From the NCBI GenBank assembly GCA_945874535.1, contig CAMCGZ010000001.1, forward strand, positions 92,471-156,470: a stretch of 64,000 nucleotides of DNA, written 5' to 3'. How positions within the stretch are numbered: the first letter of the stretch is position 1; each line of letters opens with the position of its first letter. The notes below the pieces were generated by a model, which saw only the letters and a list, made by a program, of their open reading frames with translations, had not been told where the DNA came from and made no database searches. The translations under genes were made by a program, and so were the position numbers. Shown piece by piece: positions 18,680 through 28,011 of the stretch. Origin of the DNA: Bdellovibrio sp. ZAP7. GTDB lineage: Bacteria > Bdellovibrionota > UBA1018 > CAIMNF01.

Positions 18680-19543
18680 TTAAGCTTGGGTTTTGGCCGA
18701 TTCGCTTCCGGCGATGATCTCGAGGAGTTCCTTGGTGATCGCCGCCTGGCGTTGTTTGTTGTACTGGAGGGTGAGCTTCCGGATCATGTCTCCGGCATTC
18801 TTGGTCGCGTTCTCCATCGCGCTCATCCGGGAGCCGTGCTCCGAAGCCTGGGCTTCGAGTAGAGCCTTAAAAATCTGGATGACAAAATACTTCGAAGACA
18901 AGGACTCGAACAACTCCTGCCTGGAGGGTTCGAGGATCAGCAGATCCGACTTCGGATCCGCGCTCCCGTCCTCAAGCGCGAGTGGAAGCACCGAATCGGT
19001 GCGAATCACCTGGCTGATCGCATTCTTGAATTCGTTGTAAATGAAGATCACTTCATCGACCTCTCCGGATTCGAAGAGGGGAAGGATCTTCTTGGACAGC
19101 TCTCCGGCTTTGCGGAAAGAGATCTTGGCGCCGAATTCCTCGTAGTGAGCGAGATCCACCTTCGAGCGGATTTTGACCCCCTCGAAAGCCTTCTTGCCGA
19201 CAAACACGCACTTGACCGCTTTGCCTTCCGCCGCCTTCTGTCCGAGACAGTTCAAGGTGGCGCGGATCACCGATCCGTTGTAGCCGCCGCAGAGCCCGCG
19301 ATCGGAACTGAAGGCCACCAAAAGCGTGACCGGCTTGGCTGACGTACGCTCAGTGGGTCCCGCACCCTGGGCCGCAAGCACACCCATCATCCTGGCGATC
19401 TCTTTCGCGTACGGACGCTGACTCATGATCGCTTCCGTGGCACGGCGGAGTTTCGCAGCCGAAACCATCTTCATGGCTTTGGTAGTCTGCTGGGTGTTCT
19501 TGGTCGACCCGATTCTGCTTTTCAGGTCCTTGATACTTGGCAT
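18680..19543 (-). CDS. atpG: ATP synthase F1 gamma subunit
   Basis: 287 residues. The rotor shaft. The N-terminal helix ([20 protein letters not shown], then TKAMKMVSAAKLRRA) and C-terminal helix (LTLYNKQRQAAITKEL-type sequence ending EIIAGSESA) are conserved. The start shares one base with the atpA stop (TAATG), giving tight coupling. Confidence 0.96.
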   Translation of the reverse strand: MPSIKDLKSRIGSTKNTQQTTKAMKMVSAAKLRRATEAIMSQRPYAKEIARMMGVLAAQGAGPTERTSAKPVTLLVAFSSDRGLCGGYNGSVIRATLNCLGQKAAEGKAVKCVFVGKKAFEGVKIRSKVDLAHYEEFGAKISFRKAGELSKKILPLFESGEVDEVIFIYNEFKNAISQVIRTDSVLPLALEDGSADPKSDLLILEPSRQELFESLSSKYFVIQIFKALLEAQASEHGSRMSAMENATKNAGDMIRKLTLQYNKQRQAAITKELLEIIAGSESAKTQA

Positions 19544-21048
19544 TAGGCAAACACCTTCTCGAAGGCCTTGAGGGCATCCATGAGCTTGGCCTTGGTCGCA
19601 TCATCGATCGCTTTTTTAGTCACGATGGTTTCTGCGATATCGGCGTGGTTCTTGGCAAGGTAGTCCTTGAGTTGCGTCTCATAGGCACCCAGACGGTGGG
19701 TCGGGGTGTTGTCGAGGAAGCCGTTGACGCCTGCAAAAATGATCAGGATCTGCTGCTCAACCTGCTGGGGCTGATACTGAGCCTGCTTCAGGATTTCGAC
19801 CAGTCGCTGACCGCGGGCCAACTGGCGCTGGGTGGCAGGGTCAAGGTCCGAACCGAACTGAGCAAATGCCGCCTTCTCGCGATACTGCGCGAGATCGATC
19901 CGGAGGGTTCCGGCCACTTGCTTCATCGCCTTGATCTGGGCCGCACCGCCCACACGCGAAACGGAGAGACCGACGTTCACGGCCGGGCGGACACCGCTGT
20001 AAAACAAATCACTCTCAAGGAAGATCTGCCCGTCGGTGATCGAGATCACGTTGGTCGGAATGTAACCCGAAACGTCACCCGCTTGGGTTTCAATGATCGG
20101 AAGAGCGGTCAAGCTGCCCGCACCGAGCTTGTCGGAAAGCTTAGCTGCGCGCTCGAGCAAGCGGGAGTGGAGATAGAACACGTCGCCCGGATAGGCTTCG
20201 CGTCCCGGAGGACGACGGAGCAGGAGGGACAGCTGGCGGTACGCCTGGGCTTGTTTGGTCAAGTCATCGTACACGATCAAAGCGTGCATGCCGTTGTCAC
20301 GGAAATACTCGCCCATGGTGACGCCGGTGTAAGGGGCCAGGAACTGGAGCGGAGCCTGCTCGGAAGCGTTTGCTGCGACCACAATGGTGTAATCCATTGC
20401 ACCGGATTTCTTGAGGCGGTCCACCACCTGGGCAACAGTGGATTGCTTTTGCCCGATGGCAACGTAAATACAGAATACGTCTTTGCCTTTTTGATTGATA
20501 ATGGTGTCGATCGCGATCGCGGTCTTCCCGGTCTGGCGGTCGCCGATGATCAACTCACGCTGTCCGCGGCCGATTGGAATCATGGCATCGATTGCCTTCA
20601 GGCCGGTTTGAAGCGGCTCATGGACCGACTTCCGTTCGATGATTCCGGGAGCCTTCACTTCAACGCGGCTGAATTTGGAAGCCTTGATTTCACCCAATCC
20701 ATCCACCGGCTGACCGAGGGAGTTCACCACGCGGCCGAGGAGTTCCTTTCCGACCGGAACCTGAACGATTTTTCCGGTACGCTTCACCGTCGCACCCTCT
20801 TTGATGAGCGTTTCGTCACCGAGGATCGCCACACCGACAGCCATCTCTTCGAGGTTCAGAACCATTCCGCTCACTCCGCTACCGAAGTCAACCAGCTCTC
20901 CGGCCATGGCTTTTTCGAGGCCGTAAATTTTTGCAACGCCATCACCCACGGCAAGGACGGTGCCGGTTTCGGACACATCCAGCTTGCTGTCGAGGTTAGC
21001 CAGCTGGCTTTTCAGTACTTCTGCGATCTCATTTGCTTTCAGGCTCAT
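19543..21048 (-). CDS. atpA: ATP synthase F1 alpha subunit
   Basis: 501 residues, normal length. The non-catalytic nucleotide-binding subunit, with P-loop GDRQTGKT near residue 170, the segment [15 protein letters not shown] before it, and [20 protein letters not shown] later. It follows atpH with a 34-base gap and overlaps atpG by one base. A long antisense open frame over this gene is only a coding shadow. Confidence 0.98.
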   Translation of the reverse strand: MSLKANEIAEVLKSQLANLDSKLDVSETGTVLAVGDGVAKIYGLEKAMAGELVDFGSGVSGMVLNLEEMAVGVAILGDETLIKEGATVKRTGKIVQVPVGKELLGRVVNSLGQPVDGLGEIKASKFSRVEVKAPGIIERKSVHEPLQTGLKAIDAMIPIGRGQRELIIGDRQTGKTAIAIDTIINQKGKDVFCIYVAIGQKQSTVAQVVDRLKKSGAMDYTIVVAANASEQAPLQFLAPYTGVTMGEYFRDNGMHALIVYDDLTKQAQAYRQLSLLLRRPPGREAYPGDVFYLHSRLLERAAKLSDKLGAGSLTALPIIETQAGDVSGYIPTNVISITDGQIFLESDLFYSGVRPAVNVGLSVSRVGGAAQIKAMKQVAGTLRIDLAQYREKAAFAQFGSDLDPATQRQLARGQRLVEILKQAQYQPQQVEQQILIIFAGVNGFLDNTPTHRLGAYETQLKDYLAKNHADIAETIVTKKAIDDATKAKLMDALKAFEKVFA

Positions 21049-21082
21049 TTTTTTCTCCTAAAGTTCAATTCAAAAAAGTTTT

Positions 21083-21616
21083 TCAATTCAATCCGGACCA
21101 CTTGTCCAACTTGCCCTTCACCGATCCGTCGTAGGTGATCCCTCCGACCGTCACGCGCATTCCCGCGATCAGTGCCGGGTCGGTTTTTTGCTTGAGCTGG
21201 ACGGGCTTATTCAACCGCTTTCCAAGTGCCTCCGCGATTCCGTTCAAAGTTTCGGGCTCGAGGGTCACAGCGGTCACCACTTCGCCCATGACTCCGCCAC
21301 GCTTCTCGATCTCGATCCACTCGACCTCGCGAATGATCTCGGCCAGAAGATTCAACCGTCCGCGACGCAAAAGAATATTCAAAAACCGATCTGACGTGGC
21401 ACCCAAATCGAATTTGGATGTCAGCGCCTTCAGGGCCTTTTGGCGCTCGTCTTCGCTGATGGCCGGATTTTCAAACACCTTCTTGGCAACTTCAGACTCG
21501 CCGAAGGAAGCCGAAAAAGTGGTCAACTCGCGAATCACCCGCCCGAGGTCGATTCCGGACTGGGGAGCAAGAGCCACATCGACCAGCACCTGAGCGTAAA
21601 GTCTGACCGCCTTCAT
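21083..21616 (-). CDS. atpH: ATP synthase delta subunit (peripheral-stalk cap)
   Basis: 177 residues. It joins F1 alpha to the b/b' stalk. The N-terminal helical domain (VRLYAQVLVDVALA) and C-terminal motif (GGVMGEVVTAVTLEPETLNG; ALIAGMRVTVGGITYDGSVK) match the OSCP/delta family. The start overlaps the atpF stop as ATGA. Confidence 0.95.
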   Translation of the reverse strand: MKAVRLYAQVLVDVALAPQSGIDLGRVIRELTTFSASFGESEVAKKVFENPAISEDERQKALKALTSKFDLGATSDRFLNILLRRGRLNLLAEIIREVEWIEIEKRGGVMGEVVTAVTLEPETLNGIAEALGKRLNKPVQLKQKTDPALIAGMRVTVGGITYDGSVKGKLDKWSGLN

Positions 21617-22092
21617 CGTGCACCTCCACCGGAGATCTCATTTAAAAACTGTTTTTGGAGGCGCGCCTGGACTTCCGGGGTCAGGGACTTTTGGATCTTC
21701 TCCATGGCCCGCACCAGTACCGCCCGCTTGAAATCGCCGAGAGCCTCTGCCGCCACTCCCGCCTCAAGTGCGACGCGATTCTGTTCTGCCTCGCGACGGG
21801 TTTGAGCGACCACCCTGACTGCCGACTCCTGAACCACCTGCGCCTGACTCAGGCGCTTGTCTTCCCACTCTTTGGCGATCATTGCTTTTTCGCCTTCGAG
21901 TGTCGCCCACTTGGCTTCGATTTCTTTTTTCATCTTAGCCGCGGCATTCGCTTGGGTCTTGGAGCGATTGAGCCCCTCGGAAATATCGCGCTGCCTGTCC
22001 TTCATGAACTGGAAGAACGGACTCCTCGCCTTGTAGATGATGAATCCGATGAGGCCGAAAAAATGGATGGCCGGCAAGATGAGTTTCAACAT
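21613..22092 (-). CDS. atpF: ATP synthase b subunit
   Basis: 159 residues. One N-terminal membrane helix (LKLILPAIHFFGLIGFIIYKA) precedes a long charged coiled coil. It is one of two b-type subunits in tandem, so the peripheral stalk is probably a b/b' heterodimer. It lies four bases after the b' gene and overlaps atpH by four bases. Confidence 0.9.
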   Translation of the reverse strand: MLKLILPAIHFFGLIGFIIYKARSPFFQFMKDRQRDISEGLNRSKTQANAAAKMKKEIEAKWATLEGEKAMIAKEWEDKRLSQAQVVQESAVRVVAQTRREAEQNRVALEAGVAAEALGDFKRAVLVRAMEKIQKSLTPEVQARLQKQFLNEISGGGAR

Positions 22093-22096
22093 GAAT

Positions 22097-22537
22097 TCAA
22101 TTCCCCGCTAATATTTTTTTCACCATCGAGTCCGAAAGCGCTTCCACCTGAGCATTGAGCTCGGCTTCCACTTTGGTGCGCTCGGCCTGCAACGCCCTGT
22201 TCGCCTCGAGGTATTCTCTTTTCACCTGATCTTTTACTTTTGAAATCTCGGCCTCTTCTCGAGCCCGGACCTCTGCAAGTAAAGACTCATAGTTTTTAGC
22301 CGCCTCAGCGCGCGCTTGAGCCAGCGCCTTTTCATATTCAACGAGCTTACCCTCGACACTCTTCAGAAGTTCAGCCGACCCCTGCAGGTCATCCGTGAGT
22401 TTCTGTTGGCGCCTCTCAATCAGTTTCTGGAACGGCTTCAAATAAAGTTCGGAGAGGACGAAGAAAAACACTCCGAACAGAATGAACTGAATGAAGAAGG
22501 TTTGATTGATCTCCAGTTGCTCGAGGATCTGGCTCAT
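22097..22537 (-). CDS. atpF': ATP synthase b' subunit
   Basis: 146 residues with an N-terminal membrane helix (FFIQFILFGVFFFVLSELYL, about residues 14-33) and a coiled-coil tail (KLIERRQQKLTDDLQGS onwards). It differs from the next b subunit, so these are not a recent duplication. It opens the atpF'-F-H-A-G-D-C operon. The 96-base gap to the bactofilin gene shows no clear promoter, so transcription may read through from parAB. Confidence 0.88.
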   Translation of the reverse strand: MSQILEQLEINQTFFIQFILFGVFFFVLSELYLKPFQKLIERRQQKLTDDLQGSAELLKSVEGKLVEYEKALAQARAEAAKNYESLLAEVRAREEAEISKVKDQVKREYLEANRALQAERTKVEAELNAQVEALSDSMVKKILAGN

Positions 22538-22633
22538 GTCTATCCGCCCTTTTTGATTGAGCTTTTTGAATTGCGCGTCGGTTTTTGGGTTGACCCATGT
22601 GCTAACACGCAGCCAGAAATCCGGTCAAGGGAG

Positions 22634-22993
22634 TTATAGCATTTTGTTGGTGCCTTCGAAGATGACGCCTTCTTCCACCTTCAGGCTGGGAGTACTCATC
22701 TCTCCCTTGAACACCGCGGGCTTCCGGATTTCGACGCGGTGCTTGGCTTGGATGATGGCCTCGACCTTTCCAAATATGATCACCACGCCCGCCGAGATTT
22801 CCCCGGTGACCCGCCCGGTTTCGCCCACCACCAGCATGTCCGGAGTGCTGATTTTTCCGTGAACCACACCATTCACATGAAAGCACCCGCTGTAGGCGAG
22901 GTTACCCCGGAATTCGACTGCAGATTCGAGAACACCCGTGATTTGGGTGGAGACGACTTCGGGCGATGGAAAGCTGTCTAAGCGGTAATTCAT
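22634..22993 (-). CDS. bactofilin
   Basis: 119 residues from the ATG at 22993. Bactofilins polymerise without nucleotide into filaments that scaffold envelope or chromosome-segregation factors. The core has glycine-spaced beta-helix turns: ITGVLESAVEFRGNLAYSG, VNGVVHGKI, VVGETGRVTGEISAGVVI, VEIRKPAVFKGEM. An in-frame GTG at 23002 would overlap the parB stop and is a possible alternative start. It lies one base after parB, so it is co-expressed with parAB. Confidence 0.88.
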   Translation of the reverse strand: MNYRLDSFPSPEVVSTQITGVLESAVEFRGNLAYSGCFHVNGVVHGKISTPDMLVVGETGRVTGEISAGVVIIFGKVEAIIQAKHRVEIRKPAVFKGEMSTPSLKVEEGVIFEGTNKML

Positions 22994-22994
22994 T

Positions 22995-23954
22995 TCACTC
23001 ACCCATCAATTGACCGAAGATCCGAGCCAACTCATCCTTGGAAGAATAGCGGATGACGACTTGTCCCGATTTTTTGGTGCCCTTGATCTCGACCTTCGAC
23101 ATGTAGCGGCGGGTCAAGTCCTGGGTCAGCTTCATCAGCTCGGGGTCGATTTTGGTCGCCGGGGCAGAGGGGCCCGCCTGGGGCGCCGACTTGGTGGCCT
23201 GGGCCTTTTTTTCCTGGGCCGCCTTTTCTGCCTGACGGACACTCATACCCATTTCCAGGATCTCTTTTGCGAGGCGGTCGCGCTCGGCCGCATCCTCGAC
23301 CGACAAAAGCGCTTTTGCGTGACCCCTGGAAAGGTTTCCTTTTTTGAGCTCCACCAAAATGGTGTCGGACAACTTCAACACCCGCAGTGCATTGGCAATG
23401 GTCGCCCGGTCTTTGCCCATTCTTTTGGCCAGCTCTTCTTGCGACAACTGAAACTCCTGCATCAGCTGGAAGTAAGCAAGGCCCTCATCCACACAATTCA
23501 GATCCTCGCGCTGGATGTTTTCGACAATGGCCAACTCCAATGACTCCCGGTCGGTGCTCTTCCTAATGACCACGGGAACCATCTTCAGGCCGGCAATCTT
23601 ACTGGCTCGGAGACGTCGCTCACCCGCGATGAGCTCGTAGCCTTCTCCGGTTTTGCGGACCACGAGTGGCTGAATCAGTCCGTTCTCGCGAATCGACTGG
23701 GCCAACTCCTCGAGCGCCCCCTGGTCGAATTCACGCCGGGGCTGGAACTCGTTTGCCCGAATTTCATTGATATCGAGAACGGCGATTCCGGGATGGCGGT
23801 CGCGATTCAGGCCGGGCTGCTCTCCAGGATTGACCATGGGCCGGCCCAGAGCGGAGGTGTTGAGCTGCGCCCCCGAAGACTCCTGCGTAGCCTGGGGCAA
23901 CAATGATGCGAGACCTTTTCCCAATACTGATTTGTTCGGCTGAAGAGTGCTCAT
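22995..23954 (-). CDS. parB: chromosome partitioning protein ParB
   Basis: 319 residues. It binds parS, uses CTP as a DNA clamp in this family, and is acted on by ParA. The N-terminal CTPase part has QPRREFDQGALEELAQSI and ELIAGERRLRASKIAG. The helix-turn-helix follows (LAKRMGKDRATIANALRVL). A Lys/Ala/Pro-rich linker and a C-terminal dimerisation domain complete it. It lies 3 bases after parA. Confidence 0.96.
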   Translation of the reverse strand: MSTLQPNKSVLGKGLASLLPQATQESSGAQLNTSALGRPMVNPGEQPGLNRDRHPGIAVLDINEIRANEFQPRREFDQGALEELAQSIRENGLIQPLVVRKTGEGYELIAGERRLRASKIAGLKMVPVVIRKSTDRESLELAIVENIQREDLNCVDEGLAYFQLMQEFQLSQEELAKRMGKDRATIANALRVLKLSDTILVELKKGNLSRGHAKALLSVEDAAERDRLAKEILEMGMSVRQAEKAAQEKKAQATKSAPQAGPSAPATKIDPELMKLTQDLTRRYMSKVEIKGTKKSGQVVIRYSSKDELARIFGQLMGE

Positions 23955-23957
23955 AGT

Positions 23958-24785
23958 TTATGCTCCGATTTCTGGTGAACGACTGGTGGCAGAGGACTTC
24001 TGTTCCTGTCTGGCCCTTCTGGTGTTTTCTAAAAGCTCGCGTGCGAGATCCAGATAGGCCACACACCCCTTCGAATTGACATCATAAAGCACGATGGGTT
24101 TCCCAAATGAGGTGCACTCGCTCAGCTTGATATTGCGAGGGATCACCGTCTTGAAAACCTTCTCACCGAAATGCTGACGGACCTCGTTTTCAATCTCATG
24201 GCTCAACTTCAATTGACCATTGAACATGGTCAAAGCAATTCCCTCAATCGCCAGAGCAGGGTTCACACTTTGCTTGATGAGGTCGATCGTGGTCATCAAC
24301 TGCCCCAACCCCTCGAGCGCGAAGTACTCGGCTTGCAGTGGAACAATCACCGAATCTGCGGCGGTGAGCGCATTGACCGTAAGAAGGCCGAGCGTCGGCG
24401 GGCAGTCGATAAAAATGTAGTCATAGCGGTGCTTGATTTCGGAGAGTGCCGCACGAAGTTTACCCTCCCGCGCAAAAGCACCGACGAGTTCAATTTCGGC
24501 GCCTGCCAAATGCGGGTTTGCCGGAGCGAGAGACAAATGATCGATGCCGGTTTCGATAATCACCTGGGAGATCGCAACCTCACCAAGAAGCGCTTGGTAG
24601 ATGGTGGCCTGGTCTCCACCCAATGAGGGTGCGAGGCCGACCGCCGAAGAGGCATTCCCCTGGGGGTCGAAATCAACCAACAGCACCTTCTGATCCGCCA
24701 GAGAAAGCGATGCGGCAAGGTTGACGGTGGTGGTGGTCTTTCCCACTCCGCCCTTTTGGTTCACTATTGCGATGATTTTTCCCAT
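23958..24785 (-). CDS. parA: chromosome partitioning ATPase ParA (Soj)
   Basis: 275 residues. A deviant Walker A ATPase (KGGVGKTTT at residues 11-19) with Walker B (YIFIDCPPTLGLLTVNAL). The family moves ParB-bound origins. GGAGG lies 9 bases before the ATG. A strong terminator separates it from the mnmG-rsmG operon, so parA-parB-bactofilin has its own promoter in the short gap or reads from the weak AT-rich sequence there. Confidence 0.96.
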   Translation of the reverse strand: MGKIIAIVNQKGGVGKTTTTVNLAASLSLADQKVLLVDFDPQGNASSAVGLAPSLGGDQATIYQALLGEVAISQVIIETGIDHLSLAPANPHLAGAEIELVGAFAREGKLRAALSEIKHRYDYIFIDCPPTLGLLTVNALTAADSVIVPLQAEYFALEGLGQLMTTIDLIKQSVNPALAIEGIALTMFNGQLKLSHEIENEVRQHFGEKVFKTVIPRNIKLSECTSFGKPIVLYDVNSKGCVAYLDLARELLENTRRARQEQKSSATSRSPEIGA

Positions 24786-24835
24786 GAAACCCGCCCTCCG
24801 GCTTTGATGACTTCCGGCCGAATGAATACCTCAAG

Positions 24836-24888
24836 TCAAAAAAATAAAAAAGGGGGAATCGCAGCCAGGTGCGTTATTTCCCCCTTTT
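24836..24888 (-). terminator. Rho-independent terminator after rsmG
   Basis: AAAAGGGGGAA (24848-24858) pairs with TTCCCCCTTTT (24878-24888), with an inner CGCA/TGCG pair extending the stem. The minus strand then runs into a long T-rich tract (TTATTTTTTT). It ends the icmA-icmB-mnmG-rsmG transcript before parA. Confidence 0.85.
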
Positions 24889-25003
24889 CAGATTGTTCAA
24901 TCGCTGTGTGTGTGGTTGCGGCGGAGAACAAATCTGCAATTCCTAAATCTGTTGTTGGAGACAGATTATCCTGATTAGTCTGAATATCAACTAAAAAGAT
25001 TAA

Positions 25004-25651
25004 TCATCCTGATTTTCTTTTCAGGCTAATCAGGAGCCTCTTTTTATCCTCGAAGGAATATTCATGGGTGTGGATAACCGTCAATTTTTTGCCGAATCGG
25101 GTGGTCTGGGCCTCTTTCCACTCCTGCTCCCAACCCTTGCTCTTGAAGAGAATGAGGTTGTTCCACGTGGAACAATTCCAAATCCAAGCGGCGATCCTCT
25201 CCACCGGGCCCACCGCGCGAGCAATGACCGTATCCGGCTTCACGAGATCAATCACCTCCTCCGTGCGCTTGCCCAAGACGGCCACCCTCTGAAGGCCTAG
25301 CTCCTGGGCGGCTCGGCCCAGGTAATCGGACTTTGATTTTTCACTCTCGGTCAAAAACCAAACACGATCCGATTCTACACACAGTGCCGCGGCCAAGAGA
25401 CCGGGAACTCCGGAGCCAGAACCCACGTCAAGAATCCGCCTTCCCAAAGTGGGGGATCCCAAAAGCTCAACGGCGTCACGCAAATGACCGTCAACAAACT
25501 CCTTCGCCCCCAGGATCCGGGTCAAATTCTGTTCTTCATTCTCCCGGTGAAGGATATGCGCGAACTCTGCAGCCATCTGCGCCTGCTTTTCATCAAGCGG
25601 AAGCTCGCTGGAGTGAATCTCTCGTAAAAAATCAGCCTGAGAAGGAATCAT
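25004..25651 (-). CDS. rsmG: 16S rRNA m7G527 methyltransferase RsmG (GidB)
   Basis: 215 residues. It methylates G527 in 16S rRNA. The SAM motif ILDVGSGSGVPGLLAA, then FLTESEKSKSDYLG and VIARAVGPVERI are family features. The ATG at 25651 has GGAAAGG 6 bases upstream and overlaps the mnmG end by 20 bases; the longer opening at 25669 is less likely. The mnmG-rsmG pair next to parAB is a common origin-proximal arrangement. A parS-like palindrome lies within this gene. Confidence 0.95.
   Translation of the reverse strand: MIPSQADFLREIHSSELPLDEKQAQMAAEFAHILHRENEEQNLTRILGAKEFVDGHLRDAVELLGSPTLGRRILDVGSGSGVPGLLAAALCVESDRVWFLTESEKSKSDYLGRAAQELGLQRVAVLGKRTEEVIDLVKPDTVIARAVGPVERIAAWIWNCSTWNNLILFKSKGWEQEWKEAQTTRFGKKLTVIHTHEYSFEDKKRLLISLKRKSG
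25159..25174. promoter_or_regulatory. parS-like centromere site within rsmG
   Basis: TGTTCCACGTGGAACA is a perfect 16-bp palindrome. It differs from the widely conserved parS (TGTTTCACGTGAAACA) at one symmetric position per arm. It encodes part of the CSTWNN segment of RsmG and lies about 1.2 kb upstream of parB. It is the only full-length match I found in the window. Confidence 0.85.
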
Positions 25652-27542
25652 GGGGTGCCTTTCCCCCACTGATCGGCCCGCGCCGGCGGTTCTTAAGATA
25701 AATCATCAAATTCGCGACAGCGGCGGGAGTGACCCCCTGGATCCGCGAAGCCTGCCCGATATTCTCCGGCCGGACTTCTTTCAGGCGCCCCTTGATCTCG
25801 TTCGAAAGACCCGCCACGGTGTCATAATCCAAACTCCCTGGAATCGACATGCCCTCGGCACTTCGAACCCCTTCCAAGAGCTTCAGGTCATTCTCGATAT
25901 AACCACGATACCGGACCTGAATCTCCACCTGCTCCTGAACTTCAGGTTGAGTGTTCAGGCTTGAGTAACCGAGGTTATTCAACTCAGGAAAGCCCACCTC
26001 TGGCCTCCGGAGAAGAGCCTCAGCACTGATCCGATCTTTGATGGGGGCGAGACCCAAACGCTCAAAGCGCTCGAGCGTGGTCGGATTCGGATAAAAGTAA
26101 TACCCCTGCAGCTCACTCATCAAAGAAAGCACATTCGCCTGCTTCTCCTGGAAACACTGCGCTGCCGCCCCGGATAAAAGACCGATTTCAATCCCCTTCG
26201 GGCTCAACCGGAGATCGGCATTGTCTTCGCGCTGCAGCAATCGGTACTCCGCCCTCGAGGTAAACATCCGGTAGGGCTCATCCGAACCCTTCAGAATCAA
26301 ATCATCGATCATCACTCCGATATACCCATCGAGGCGGCTGATCACCCAGGGTTCGCGACCCAGCGCGTTGTGGGCGGCATTGATCCCCGCTACCAACCCC
26401 TGGCCTGCCGCCTCCTCATAACCGGAGGTGCCGTTCACCTGTCCCGCAAAAAACAAACCGGGGACATCCTTGCACTCGAGCGTGGCTCTTAACTGTCGGG
26501 CGTCGAGGGCATCGTATTCCACCGCATAGGCATAGCGGATGAACTTCGCATTTTCGAGTCCGGGGATGGTGGAAACAAATTCCTCCTGAACCTCGGTGGG
26601 CAAGGAGGTCGAAATCCCGTTCACGTAAATCTCATCCACATCGAGCCCCTCGGGCTCCAAAAACAATTGATGCCGGTCCTTATCGCGGAAACGACTGATC
26701 TTATCTTCAATCGAAGGACAATAACGTGGCCCGATGCCGGTGATCGCACCGCTGTACATCGCACTCTTCCCGAGGTTCTTCTCGATGATTTCGTGAGTGC
26801 GGGCATTGGTATAGGTCAAAAAACAGGGCACCTGTGGCAGAAACGGGTAAGGATCAGGGCGATGATAAAACGAAAAAGGAATCAGTCGCTCATCCCCCGG
26901 CTGAGGGATGGTCTGGGCCCAATCAATCGAATCCTTGTGAAGCCGGGGCGGAGTTCCGGTCTTCAAGCGCCGCAAGCGCAGGCCGAGCGAAACGAGGTCC
27001 GAACTCAAACTGTTCGCTGACTTGTCGCCCAGACGCCCCCCCTCCTCCTGAACCGTCCCTCGATGCATGATGGCTCGCAAAAAGGTTCCCGAGGTGATCA
27101 CCACGCTCGTGGCCCGAATCTCATCCGAACCGGCCCGGACGCCCACGACCCGACCCGCCTCGACCACCAATCCGGTGACCTCTCCCTCCAGCAAATCAAG
27201 CCCGGGAACGGAACTTAATAGCTCCTGCATGAACCGGGCGTAACGATTCTTGTCACACTGGGCTCGCGAGGAGCGAACGGCCGGCCCCTTGCTGGAATTC
27301 AGCCGACGGAACTGGATGGTGGCCAGATCGGTGATCCGTCCCATGACCCCGCCCAAGGCATCGACTTCCTTGACCAGCTGACCCTTGGCCAGTCCCCCAA
27401 TCGCGGGATTACAAGACATCGCACCGATCTTGGTGCGATCCAAAGTGAGCATGGCGGTGCGGGCACCGAGCTTCGCAGCAGCATGAGCGGCCTCGCACCC
27501 TGCGTGGCCGCCTCCAATAACCAGAACATCGTAGTGACGCAT
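25632..27542 (-). CDS. mnmG: tRNA uridine-5-carboxymethylaminomethyl modification enzyme MnmG (GidA)
   Basis: 636 residues. With MnmE it installs the cmnm5 group at U34 of certain tRNAs, using FAD and methylene-THF. The FAD-binding motif GGGHAGCEAA starts near residue 10. SCNPAIGGLAKGQLVKEVDALGG and GTFLRAIMHRG are characteristic. The C-terminal helical domain ends near NLMIYLKNRR. It lies 13 bases after icmB. Its partner mnmE is 7 kb away on the same strand in the rpmH operon. Confidence 0.97.
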   Translation of the reverse strand: MRHYDVLVIGGGHAGCEAAHAAAKLGARTAMLTLDRTKIGAMSCNPAIGGLAKGQLVKEVDALGGVMGRITDLATIQFRRLNSSKGPAVRSSRAQCDKNRYARFMQELLSSVPGLDLLEGEVTGLVVEAGRVVGVRAGSDEIRATSVVITSGTFLRAIMHRGTVQEEGGRLGDKSANSLSSDLVSLGLRLRRLKTGTPPRLHKDSIDWAQTIPQPGDERLIPFSFYHRPDPYPFLPQVPCFLTYTNARTHEIIEKNLGKSAMYSGAITGIGPRYCPSIEDKISRFRDKDRHQLFLEPEGLDVDEIYVNGISTSLPTEVQEEFVSTIPGLENAKFIRYAYAVEYDALDARQLRATLECKDVPGLFFAGQVNGTSGYEEAAGQGLVAGINAAHNALGREPWVISRLDGYIGVMIDDLILKGSDEPYRMFTSRAEYRLLQREDNADLRLSPKGIEIGLLSGAAAQCFQEKQANVLSLMSELQGYYFYPNPTTLERFERLGLAPIKDRISAEALLRRPEVGFPELNNLGYSSLNTQPEVQEQVEIQVRYRGYIENDLKLLEGVRSAEGMSIPGSLDYDTVAGLSNEIKGRLKEVRPENIGQASRIQGVTPAAVANLMIYLKNRRRGPISGGKAPHDSFSG

Positions 27543-27555
27543 CAGGCGGCGGACT

Positions 27556-27972
27556 TTAGCGCGCCGGAGCGTTTTTGTCGATATAATTGATGATTTCTTC
27601 GAGAGAAGTGCCGGGAGTGAACACCATCTGGCATCCGGCCTGCTTCAGTCCATCAAAGTCCTCTTCGGGAATGATCCCGCCCACCAAAAACAACACATCG
27701 TTCAGGCCGGCGGACCTCACGCCCTGAATCACCTCAGGAACCAATGCATTGTGAGCCCCCGACAACACACTGATCCCGACCACATGCACATCTTCCTGGA
27801 TCGCAGCCTGAACAATCATTTCAGGAGTTTGGTGCAAGCCGGTATAAACCACCTCGAACCCGGCATCGCGAAGCGCCCTGGCAATCACCTTGGCACCCCG
27901 ATCGTGACCGTCGAGCCCCGGCTTGGCAATCAACACCCTAATCCGGTTACGCGCTGGATTGACTTGAAACAT
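27556..27972 (-). CDS. icmB: B12-binding small subunit of acyl-CoA mutase (IcmB-like)
   Basis: 138 residues. A stand-alone cobalamin-binding domain with the base-off motif DGHDRG (His23 is the expected cobalt ligand), then [12 protein letters not shown] and [14 protein letters not shown]. The size fits the small subunit of isobutyryl-CoA mutase. The ATG at 27972 has GAGGAA upstream; the in-frame TTG at 27984 is part of that site. It follows icmA by about 40 bases and precedes mnmG. Confidence 0.85.
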   Translation of the reverse strand: MFQVNPARNRIRVLIAKPGLDGHDRGAKVIARALRDAGFEVVYTGLHQTPEMIVQAAIQEDVHVVGISVLSGAHNALVPEVIQGVRSAGLNDVLFLVGGIIPEEDFDGLKQAGCQMVFTPGTSLEEIINYIDKNAPAR

Positions 27973-28011
27973 GGATTTCCTCAACTAAAATAGTTTAAAT
28001 AATGGATACGA

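Noticed and set aside
19537-21138. A 533-codon open frame antisense to atpA
   Set aside because: It exactly shadows the conserved atpA gene, has no ribosome site and no recognisable protein pattern.
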